Part shown: in pieces, positions 1 through 5,603 of the stretch
How the letters are laid out: each line of letters begins with the position of its first letter
How positions within the stretch are numbered: the first letter of the stretch is position 1
IMG/VR virus record: IMGVR_UViG_3300044675_004552
Coordinates: 1 to 33,837 of that record
From: a virus
Strand: one strand, 5' to 3'
DNA: 33,837 nt
Notes under the pieces: generated by a model
Database searches by the model: none
Told to the model about the DNA's origin: nothing
Seen by the model: the letters and a program-made list of their open reading frames with translations, nothing else
Position numbers and translations under genes: made by a program

Positions 1-1
1 T

Positions 2-781
2 GCCACATTGTTTCCTGTACTAGAAGCCGCATTGCCCCCAAACTTCCGTGGCTATGTCAAAGGTGATTTATTGTACATGTCAACCCCGCCTGTGGAAGCA
101 GGCAACTATGTGTTCCGTCCCAACACTGTGGAATACCGAATCCCAGTCAAGAGCACTCTAGGACAACGCATTGGTAACTCAAACATTGGCATTGCCATAC
201 ACTCAATGTATGCGGATGCAGGCGATGCACGTCAGCCCTTGAGTGGAATAGCGTTTAATCCAGTTCCTGGACTGATGTTGGAAAAGCCAGCCAGTCCTCG
301 TCAACTTGAAACTGAAACCAACGCTGAAAAACAACTCAAACAGTTGATCAAGTCACAGGGTCAAGCAATTGACACCTTGTTCAACCCCACAGAATTGCGG
401 GCACACAAGATCACGGACCTGGCAAAACTGTGCGTGGACTTTATCAACACCAAAGTGGGCGCACCACTCAACGGCGCCACGCTACTACCTGAGTTTGGCA
501 AGTGGTTGGAAACAAAGGTCACTCCGCAAAAGTTCCGTAACATTGTGGAATACTTGAACAGCCCTACGTCAAATACTCCTGCTCTGGCAGCCGCATTTAA
601 CGCATTTAACTTGTTGCATGACGTCAAAATGCACCTGCTACGCCAGGCAGATACAGAGCACCCAGGGCAAGAGGGCTGGGTCATGGCCACCCCTGTAGGC
701 TATGCAAAGGCGGTAAATAGATTTGATCCCAATGCATTTGCGGCTCAAAATAGACAGAGAAACAATCCGCAACAGGCGTGA
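2..781 (+). CDS. conserved T4-like phage protein, DUF6267-like (5' end cut by window edge)
   Basis: The frame is open to the left edge, so the true start lies outside the window; the first in-frame start-like codon (TTG at 8) is probably internal. About 259 residues are visible. The block FKGDLLY-like (here VKGDLLYMS), then FRPNTVEYRIPV, IGIAIHSMY and the C-terminal GQEGWVM, recalls from memory the DUF6267 family of T4-like cyanophages. The pattern of a short beta core followed by a helical C-terminal half fits a nucleotidyltransferase-like or ligase-like fold, but that is inference and no catalytic residue is proven. It is followed after 64 bases by a small virion-like gene with its own late-type motif. 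Function unknown. Confidence 0.7.
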   Translation, partial: ATLFPVLEAALPPNFRGYVKGDLLYMSTPPVEAGNYVFRPNTVEYRIPVKSTLGQRIGNSNIGIAIHSMYADAGDARQPLSGIAFNPVPGLMLEKPASPRQLETETNAEKQLKQLIKSQGQAIDTLFNPTELRAHKITDLAKLCVDFINTKVGAPLNGATLLPEFGKWLETKVTPQKFRNIVEYLNSPTSNTPALAAAFNAFNLLHDVKMHLLRQADTEHPGQEGWVMATPVGYAKAVNRFDPNAFAAQNRQRNNPQQA

Positions 782-795
782 TTTTTCCAAACTGG

Positions 796-802
796 CTAAA
801 TA
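796..802 (+). promoter_or_regulatory. T4-late-type promoter motif CTAAATA
   Basis: CTAAATA lies 43 bases upstream of the ATG at 845. The T4 late promoter consensus is TATAAATA at about -10. The same xTAAATA pattern recurs before several other virion genes in this window, which is why it is listed. Confidence 0.5.
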
Positions 803-844
803 AAAGCAGGTCCATAGAGGCCACTAACTTAAAGGAAATTTATC

Positions 845-1252
845 ATGGCAGTATTTACAAAAGTAAACGGAACTACACAACCAGTATTTGCACTGGACGT
901 GGCAAACGGTTCCATCGCAGGAACAGCTAACGTAGCAGCTCAAGGTCCAGTTCAGATCCAAGGTCCAAAACTTGACTTCTTCACTTTGACAGCTAACGCC
1001 GCGTTGACAAACGCCGGTAACGTTAACGGTTACTTGAACAACGTTTTGACAGCAGTTCAACAACTTGGTACAATCGCAATTTACCAAGCTGGTGCTACAG
1101 CTGGCACAATCAACTTGGCTATCTATCCAAGTGGTGCTTACACTACAACAACATTGGTTGCGGCCGCTCAAACAGCCAACGCCACTGGCGGCTTGAACAT
1201 TGGTATTCCAACTGCCAACGTTGCTGCATCAGCCACATTCACTAACCTGTAA
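845..1252 (+). CDS. small putative virion protein
   Basis: A 135-residue protein with no recognised catalytic motif. It is rich in Ala, Thr, Asn and Val, poor in charged residues, and has no signal peptide or membrane segment, which suits a beta-rich structural protein such as a capsid decoration or tail component. The ATG at 845 follows AAAGGAAA at a good distance. The gene stands as a single unit, with a late-type motif upstream and a strong intrinsic terminator 22 bases downstream, as expected for a highly expressed virion protein. Assignment as virion protein is inference from composition and context. Confidence 0.6.
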   Translation: MAVFTKVNGTTQPVFALDVANGSIAGTANVAAQGPVQIQGPKLDFFTLTANAALTNAGNVNGYLNNVLTAVQQLGTIAIYQAGATAGTINLAIYPSGAYTTTTLVAAAQTANATGGLNIGIPTANVAASATFTNL

Positions 1253-1273
1253 TCAGTTTAGTTGATCACGCTG

Positions 1274-1306
1274 ACCCTGGAATTAAAAACTCCAGGGTTT
1301 CTTTTT
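1274..1306 (+). terminator. intrinsic terminator
   Basis: ACCCTGGA (1274-1281) pairs perfectly with TCCAGGGT (1291-1298) across a 9-base loop, followed by a T-rich tract to 1306. It closes the single-gene unit at 845-1252. Confidence 0.85.
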
Positions 1307-1309
1307 GGC

Positions 1310-1320
1310 ATTAAATACTC
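1310..1320 (+). promoter_or_regulatory. T4-late-type promoter motif ATTAAATACTC
   Basis: ATTAAATACTC matches the T4 late consensus (TATAAATA followed by CT) closely. It ends 5 bases before the ATG at 1326, so the predicted transcript would have almost no leader. It sits directly after the terminator at 1274-1306. Confidence 0.55.
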
Positions 1321-1325
1321 ATAGA

Positions 1326-1757
1326 ATGAAGATCACATGCCGTACCCTTTTTGATTGCAGTCTTACCGGCGTTACCGGACACTACAGATCAAGCGAAATT
1401 CCTTTTGTGGACCGTGCCGGACAAACCATACACAATCAACATGACTGGAATCATTCGCGCAATCAGCAACGAAATTGGGAAACTTTGTTGCAGATCATTA
1501 GTCTTAGAACCCAGCCCGTTGACCTCACTGTGCCCGAGAAAAAAGACACAGCTTGGGAGTTTGAGTTCAGATCTGAGTCAGAAGGTGTGTTTGAAATGCA
1601 TGGCAATCCAGACCCATTAGCCGGACTCAAACAAGATTGTGAAGGGGTTCCAATGATGTTGAATTTAACTGAAAAACCCAGCCTGGCACCTACTATCAGC
1701 ACATCGGGCAACAATCAAAATATTTGGTTCTCTACGGTAAATAATGCATTGGAATAA
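1326..1757 (+). CDS. conserved phage protein of unknown function
   Basis: A 143-residue protein beginning MKITCRTLFDCS. The ATG at 1326 is preferred to an upstream in-frame TTG because it lies just after the late-type motif. The segment AGQTIHNQHDWNHSRNQQRNWETLLQ is distinctive and recalls a protein conserved in aquatic T4-like phages; its function is unknown to me. No signal peptide, membrane segment or catalytic motif is visible. It is the first gene of a tightly packed late run (1326-3767) and ends inside the next reading frame's upstream ATG. Confidence 0.65.
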   Translation: MKITCRTLFDCSLTGVTGHYRSSEIPFVDRAGQTIHNQHDWNHSRNQQRNWETLLQIISLRTQPVDLTVPEKKDTAWEFEFRSESEGVFEMHGNPDPLAGLKQDCEGVPMMLNLTEKPSLAPTISTSGNNQNIWFSTVNNALE

Positions 1758-1761
1758 CAAA

Positions 1762-2025
1762 ATGGCTGACACCACCGACATTGAAAAGAAAAGTCTTGAA
1801 GCACACGTTGAATTGTGTGCCCAACGCTATACTGCTTTAGAACAACGCATTGACGATGTCAAAACAGACACTGTGGAATTAAAAGCCACCATTCAAGAAG
1901 TGCATAGATTAGTACATAAAATGAGTGACAGTCGTAACACACAGTTGATTGGATGGGGAGTAGGAATCATTGGATTCTTGACAGCCGTCATAGGATACTT
2001 GGTTACTCACTACGTATTAAAATGA
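1762..2025 (+). CDS. coiled-coil protein with C-terminal membrane anchor, XhlA-like
   Basis: An 87-residue protein starting MADTTDIEKKSLEAHVEL; an in-frame ATG at 1744 would add six residues but lies inside the previous gene. Residues about 5-55 form a charged heptad-like helix, and residues about 62-85 form one hydrophobic segment (LIGWGVGIIGFLTAVIGYLV). This layout resembles haemolysin XhlA, a small membrane partner of phage lysis proteins. A role in lysis or membrane attachment is therefore possible but unproven. The stop overlaps the next start (ATGA), so it is translationally coupled to the following gene. Confidence 0.6.
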   Translation: MADTTDIEKKSLEAHVELCAQRYTALEQRIDDVKTDTVELKATIQEVHRLVHKMSDSRNTQLIGWGVGIIGFLTAVIGYLVTHYVLK

Positions 2026-2507
2026 CCCGAGACCAGAAACTAGAACAATGGGCCGAACGTGAGCTCAAACGCAATATCGATTCCATTATAATAAATGATG
2101 GTACTGGTTCTCTTGTGGTTTTTGGCAAGTATTGTATACAGCCGCAGGGCACTAGATATCAAGTCAGTACTTGGGACAAAACTATTCATTCATTCAGCAC
2201 AAAAAAAACAGCCATGAGTTGGTGTACAACAGACCATCAACGCAATTACAATCTATCCAATCAGATTCTAGTGCTAGATCGTAAAAAACAAGTATTAGCG
2301 GCAGATATATACTGCCGACAAGTCATTGGCGAGCGTGGGCGAACAGAATCATTTTATGAAATCATAAACATGAAACTGCAACCCAAAATAGACCAGTACA
2401 ACTCAGTCACAGCCGAACTAGAGAAATGTGTAAATCAGGCTAAATATATGCAAATTAAGGGATTCAATAATGAAACTGCAAGAACTATCGGCTCCAACGC
2501 CAAGTAA
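2022..2507 (+). CDS. hypothetical phage protein
   Basis: A 161-residue protein starting MTRDQKLEQWAEREL. The start at 2022 overlaps the previous stop (ATGA), which is why it is preferred to an earlier in-frame ATG. The first half looks like a small alpha/beta domain (VVFGKYCIQPQGTRYQVSTW); the C-terminal part is helical and coiled-coil-like. No known motif. The last 38 bases overlap the next gene in another frame, and a late-type motif (2440) lies inside its end. Function unknown. Confidence 0.65.
   Translation: MTRDQKLEQWAERELKRNIDSIIINDGTGSLVVFGKYCIQPQGTRYQVSTWDKTIHSFSTKKTAMSWCTTDHQRNYNLSNQILVLDRKKQVLAADIYCRQVIGERGRTESFYEIINMKLQPKIDQYNSVTAELEKCVNQAKYMQIKGFNNETARTIGSNAK
2440..2448 (+). promoter_or_regulatory. 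T4-late-type promoter motif CTAAATATA
   Basis: CTAAATATA ends 21 bases before the ATG at 2470, with TTAAGGG as a Shine-Dalgarno-like element between. It lies within the end of the preceding gene and would drive the structural gene at 2470. Confidence 0.5.
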
Positions 2508-3405
2508 GCAAATAGCCAAAGTATTCGAAAGTTACTTTGGTAACCGCATTAGTTTTGACCAATTAACACCTGGTCAAACTCGAGTAATGTTGGGCAAAGT
2601 ACGTGGCATCCTAGGCGAGCACCGCAAGACTTCTGCACGTCACAGCAGTGAGCAAGACCCACGTTATTTGCAATTGGTAATGATGGAACAGGCATTGAGC
2701 ACACGTTTGAAAGAAAACGTCATGCCCCCCACACCAGGTTCTACACCTGCTCCTGGCACTGCACCTGCTCCTGCTCCCACAGCAGGCGCCGCCCCTAAAG
2801 ATCCTAAACTAGCTGCCGCACTCAAGAAGTCTGCCGCTGGACAAACATTGAATCCTGAAGAACAAAAGCTAGTAGCTGGCGCTGCAATGATGCAGGCCGA
2901 AAGCCGCTTCCGTAGAATGGCACGTCGCCTGAACGAAAGCGAAATTCAACAAGCTCAAGTTGTATTGGCCGCTCAAGACATGGTTGACAAAATGCAAGCC
3001 ATGTTGGAAGATGTAAGTGAACTACAGTTCAAAGAATTACCAGCTTTGGTTGACTCAATCAAGAATCAAGTTGGTGTTGATCAAGCCGCACAATTCAATG
3101 CAGACGCCACAGCCGCATTAACAGGCCTGTTACAAAACATTCAAGGTGCCAAGCAACAACTTGACGCCGCATTGGGTGTGGTAACTGGTCAGGCTCCTGC
3201 TGGTGCCGCAGCCGCTGGTGCTATGGGTGCTGACATTGCCGCAGGTGCAAGCGACATGGCCGCCTCAGGTGCTGACATGGCTGCCGCTGGCGCTATGGGT
3301 GCTGAAGCTGGTGCTGACATGGGTACAGATGCTGCATTGGATGCCGCAGCCGCTGACGCTGGTGCTGAACCTCCTGCCGCCGCGCTGGGCCGCGCCAAGA
3401 GATAA
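2470..3405 (+). CDS. virion structural/assembly protein with Ala-Gly-rich tail
   Basis: A 311-residue protein. Residues 1-85 form a helical domain (ESYFGNRISFDQLTPGQ region), residues about 90-115 are a Pro-Ala linker, residues about 150-240 are helical (VVLAAQDMVDKMQAMLEDVSEL), and residues about 240-305 are a low-complexity tail of GAMGAD/AAGAD-type repeats. From memory this resembles a virion or prohead-associated protein of T4-like cyanophages and pelagiphages. The helix-linker-helix layout would fit a scaffold or core protein, but that is inference. The next gene starts at its stop codon (TAATG). Confidence 0.6.
   Translation: MKLQELSAPTPSKQIAKVFESYFGNRISFDQLTPGQTRVMLGKVRGILGEHRKTSARHSSEQDPRYLQLVMMEQALSTRLKENVMPPTPGSTPAPGTAPAPAPTAGAAPKDPKLAAALKKSAAGQTLNPEEQKLVAGAAMMQAESRFRRMARRLNESEIQQAQVVLAAQDMVDKMQAMLEDVSELQFKELPALVDSIKNQVGVDQAAQFNADATAALTGLLQNIQGAKQQLDAALGVVTGQAPAGAAAAGAMGADIAAGASDMAASGADMAAAGAMGAEAGADMGTDAALDAAAADAGAEPPAAALGRAKR
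3188..3395 (+). repeat. low-complexity Ala/Gly/Asp/Met coding repeat
   Basis: An imperfect repeat of GGTGCTGACATG/GCCGCAG-like units encodes the C-terminal Ala-Gly-Asp-Met tail of the preceding structural protein. It produces long false open frames in the other frames and strands. Confidence 0.7.
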
Positions 3406-3767
3406 TGAAAATATTTGAAGTTGACAGTAGCATGGGAATGGCGCCCACGCCTAACCCAGCACAACTGTCAGGCTTGGTACAGTTTCTCGATGGTCGTGCC
3501 AAGGACACCAATGCCAAAAAAGAAATCAGCCAGGATGCATTCATCAAACTGGCCAATGATTTGGACATCAATATCACTCCCCAAAATCTAGCCGATGTTG
3601 TGAGTCAAGAACCACTGAGTAACCTTTTGGAACCCATGGATCCAAACACAGGCGTGTTAGTGTTCAAAGGTGCAGGCGAACCAAATGTTGCTATGCCAGT
3701 GAACAAAGCACAGGACATTGTGGCCAGTGCTGCCAAATCGGCAATGAACAAAGACCGCGGAGTCTAA
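3405..3767 (+). CDS. conserved phage virion-associated protein
   Basis: A 120-residue protein whose ATG shares its first base with the preceding TAA. The central region (LVQFLDGRAKDTNAKKEISQ, then FIKLANDLDINITPQNLADVV) and the C-terminal VFKGAGEP match my memory of a small protein that follows the Ala-rich virion protein in aquatic T4-like phages. It is probably mostly helical, with no membrane segment. No function is established. It closes the late gene run; the following inverted repeat and sigma70 promoter start a separate unit. Confidence 0.6.
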   Translation: MKIFEVDSSMGMAPTPNPAQLSGLVQFLDGRAKDTNAKKEISQDAFIKLANDLDINITPQNLADVVSQEPLSNLLEPMDPNTGVLVFKGAGEPNVAMPVNKAQDIVASAAKSAMNKDRGV

Positions 3768-3774
3768 TCAAACC

Positions 3775-3793
3775 TGTCAACCAAAGGTTGACA
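3775..3793 (+). promoter_or_regulatory. inverted repeat overlapping a -35 box, operator candidate
   Basis: TGTCAACC-AAA-GGTTGACA is a perfect 8-bp inverted repeat with a 3-base centre. Its right arm contains the -35 box TTGACA (3788-3793). No T-tract follows, so an operator or attenuating hairpin is more likely than an intrinsic terminator. Confidence 0.5.
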
Positions 3794-3816
3794 CAAAACG
3801 TTAAATATAGTATACT
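3788..3816 (+). promoter_or_regulatory. sigma70-type promoter for secreted protein and iscU-iscA
   Basis: TTGACA (3788-3793), a 17-bp spacer and TATACT (3811-3816) form a near-perfect sigma70 promoter. A T4-late-like TTAAATA (3801-3807) lies in the spacer. Predicted start about 3823, followed by TAGGAGG before the ATG at 3836. No terminator is visible before 4827, so iscU and iscA are probably in the same transcript. Confidence 0.8.
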
Positions 3817-3835
3817 CAACTATAGGAGGCGTATT

Positions 3836-4135
3836 ATGAAAAAAGCTGTAATTTTTGTTTTGATGAGTGTGTTGGTCAGTACCAATGCATTGGCCTGGGG
3901 CGACCGTGAACAAGGCGCACTAGCAGGCATGGCCGCATTGTGGGCTTTCCAAAGACTCAACCAGGTTGATGCTCCTCCTCGAGTGGTTTACACACAGCCA
4001 CAAACAGTGTATGTTGAACGTCCTGTGGTTGTACAACCTCAAGTGGTTGAATATCAACGCCAACAGTGTAGCCCTTGGGTTGAAACACGAAACTGGGACG
4101 GCACAGTGACTAGATCTAGAACTTGTAACTACTGA
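3836..4135 (+). CDS. secreted small protein with C-terminal Cys-Trp-Cys motif
   Basis: A 99-residue protein. Residues 1-20 (MKKAVIFVLMSVLVSTNALA) are a clear Sec signal peptide with AxA-type cleavage after NALA. The middle is Val-Pro-Gln rich (about 45-75). The end carries QCSPWVETRNWDGTVTRSRTC, with two cysteines 18 residues apart that could form a disulphide in the periplasm. The start follows a strong TAGGAGG and a consensus host-type promoter. Similar short exported proteins occur in proteobacterial genomes, so this is a moron-like, host-derived gene. Possible roles are envelope modification or superinfection exclusion; neither is shown. Confidence 0.75.
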   Translation: MKKAVIFVLMSVLVSTNALAWGDREQGALAGMAALWAFQRLNQVDAPPRVVYTQPQTVYVERPVVVQPQVVEYQRQQCSPWVETRNWDGTVTRSRTCNY

Positions 4136-4136
4136 T

Positions 4137-4520
4137 ATGGCATACTCAGACAAAGTAATCGACCACTACGAAAATCCACGCAATGTGGGTAAATTTGAAA
4201 TAGATGACACTATTGGTACCGGCATGGTTGGTGCGCCTGCATGCGGTGATGTAATGAAACTTCAAATCAAAGTAGAAAATGGCATTATTACGGACGCAAA
4301 ATTTAAGACTTACGGCTGCGGCTCAGCAATTGCTTCAAGCTCGCTCATTACCGAAATGGTCAAAGGAATGTCGCTCGACGCCGCGGGAGCGATTAAGAAT
4401 TCAGAGATTGCTGAAGAGCTCGCTCTCCCGCCAGTTAAAATCCATTGTTCAATCTTGGCCGAAGACGCGATCAAAGCCGCGGTAGACGACTATCGCAAAA
4501 AGCATGATCTCGTTCACTGA
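4137..4520 (+). CDS. iscU: IscU, Fe-S cluster assembly scaffold
   Basis: A 127-residue protein that aligns along its full length with IscU (about 128 residues). The three cluster-binding cysteines are present: C36 (APACGD), C61 (YGCGSA) and C104 (KIHCSI), with H103. The HscA recognition motif LPPVK is at 97-101. It should accept sulphur from host IscS and hand clusters to carriers such as the next gene. Its start is one base after the secreted-protein stop and has no clear ribosome-binding site, suggesting coupling. Codon use is richer in CpG and GC than its neighbours, which suggests recent capture from a host. Its end overlaps iscA by 17 bases. Confidence 0.95.
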   Translation: MAYSDKVIDHYENPRNVGKFEIDDTIGTGMVGAPACGDVMKLQIKVENGIITDAKFKTYGCGSAIASSSLITEMVKGMSLDAAGAIKNSEIAEELALPPVKIHCSILAEDAIKAAVDDYRKKHDLVH

Positions 4521-4827
4521 TATTGCACGAAACAAAATCCAAAAACTAGTCACAGCCAAAGGCTATGCTGGCATTCGCCTTGGGGTCAAAACCACAGGTT
4601 GCTCCGGGCTTGCTTATGTGTTGGAATATGTTCGAGAATACACACCGGAACCCTACGTTATAAACTACGCACAGTCAGAGTTTGTTGTGCTAGTGAATCA
4701 AAAAGACAATGTGTATCTTCAAAACATGACAGTAGATTATGTGCGCCAGGGTCTAAACGAAGGATTTGAGTTTAGCAACCCCAATGAACGTGATCGTTGT
4801 GGTTGCGGGGAAAGTTTTCGAATATAG
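4504..4827 (+). CDS. A-type Fe-S carrier, IscA/HesB family
   Basis: A 107-residue protein of full length for the family. The three conserved cysteines are C33 (TGCSG), C99 and C101 (DRCGCGESF). A-type carriers receive clusters from IscU and deliver them to target enzymes. It overlaps iscU by 17 bases and so forms a two-gene assembly unit. HesB/IscA-like genes are well known in viral metagenomes; pairing with a full scaffold gene is less usual. Its base composition is closer to the phage average than that of iscU. The stop is followed at once by the next -35 box. Confidence 0.92.
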   Translation: MISFTDIARNKIQKLVTAKGYAGIRLGVKTTGCSGLAYVLEYVREYTPEPYVINYAQSEFVVLVNQKDNVYLQNMTVDYVRQGLNEGFEFSNPNERDRCGCGESFRI

Positions 4828-4856
4828 TTGACAATTGGACTATAATTGTCTATAAT
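4828..4856 (+). promoter_or_regulatory. perfect consensus sigma70 promoter with operator-like repeat
   Basis: TTGACA (4828-4833), 17-bp spacer, TATAAT (4851-4856). The inverted repeat GACAATT (4830-4836) and AATTGTC (4844-4850) spans from the -35 box through the spacer up to the base before the -10 box. Predicted start about 4863, five bases before the ATG at 4868, so the mRNA would be nearly leaderless. Confidence 0.8.
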
Positions 4857-4876
4857 TGACTATAATTATGTATAAT
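4841..4876 (+). repeat. four TATAAT boxes at exact 10-bp intervals
   Basis: TATAAT occurs at 4841, 4851, 4861 and 4871, one helical turn apart. The second is at optimal distance from TTGACA. The fourth overlaps codons 2-3 of the exonuclease gene. Confidence 0.85.
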
Positions 4877-5584
4877 CCAAAATTTGATTACCAGCCCATT
4901 CCCAGAGTTACAATAGAGGGCAAACGTTACTACGCCACCCCAGATGGACAAAACTTACCGTCAGTAACCACAATCCTTGACAAAACCAAAAGCGAAGCCA
5001 GCAAGGCCGCCTTGCACAACTGGCGTCGAGCAGTAGGCGAAGCCAAAGCACAACAAATCACAACTGAAGCGGCCAACCGCGGCACCCGCATGCACACGTA
5101 CCTAGAACGGTACATTAAAGAAGGTGCTGTTCCGCCGCGTGGATCTAATCCTTTCTCTTGGCCCAGTCATATCATGGCAGAAACTGTGATCAAGGACGGA
5201 CTCAAAAACGTCAATGAATTTTGGGGTATTGAAGTTCCGTTGTATTTTCCCAGCGTGTACGCAGGTACCACAGACGGTGCGGGTATACACCTAAATGAAG
5301 AAGCCATACTGGACTACAAGCAAACCAACAAGCCCAAAAAGCGCGAGTGGATTGACGACTACTTTGTGCAACTGTGTGCCTACGCTGAAGCACATAACGA
5401 ATTGCACGGCACACGGATACGCAAGGGTGTAATTTTAATGTGCGTCAAACCTGACCTAGATGAGCAACACAATATTGTTGGTAAACCACAATACCAAGAG
5501 TTTGTGCTTGAAGGCGCAGAATTTGAAAAATACCGCAACTTGTGGTGGAAAAAGGTTGAACAGTACTACATGCTAAATATGTGA
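4868..5584 (+). CDS. PD-(D/E)XK exonuclease, MGME1-like
   Basis: A 238-residue nuclease. The catalytic pattern is GTTD (D136), then ILDYK (D149, K151) and QLCAY (168-172), as in the PDDEXK_1/MGME1-type exonucleases common in T4-like cyanophages. N-terminal LPSVTTIL (30-37) and RGTRMHTYLE (72-81) are typical of the family. The likely role is single-strand DNA processing in recombination or degradation of host DNA. No four-cysteine Fe-S motif (as in Cas4/AddB) is present, so it is not an obvious client of the upstream IscU/IscA. The ATG at 4868 is chosen over an upstream in-frame TTG; there is no Shine-Dalgarno, and translation may be nearly leaderless. Confidence 0.87.
   Translation: MYNPKFDYQPIPRVTIEGKRYYATPDGQNLPSVTTILDKTKSEASKAALHNWRRAVGEAKAQQITTEAANRGTRMHTYLERYIKEGAVPPRGSNPFSWPSHIMAETVIKDGLKNVNEFWGIEVPLYFPSVYAGTTDGAGIHLNEEAILDYKQTNKPKKREWIDDYFVQLCAYAEAHNELHGTRIRKGVILMCVKPDLDEQHNIVGKPQYQEFVLEGAEFEKYRNLWWKKVEQYYMLNM
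5573..5579 (+). promoter_or_regulatory. T4-late-type promoter motif CTAAATA
   Basis: CTAAATA lies 24 bases upstream of the tail-fibre GTG (5604), with AAAGGAC (5590-5596) between as ribosome-binding site. It overlaps the last codons of the exonuclease. Confidence 0.55.
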
Positions 5585-5603
5585 TATCCAAAGGACAATC
5601 ACT

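Noticed and set aside
3189-3464. Minus-strand Ala/Ser/Pro open frame opposite the Ala-rich virion gene
   Set aside because: It is the antisense image of the low-complexity repeat, has no ribosome-binding site and overlaps two well-supported genes.
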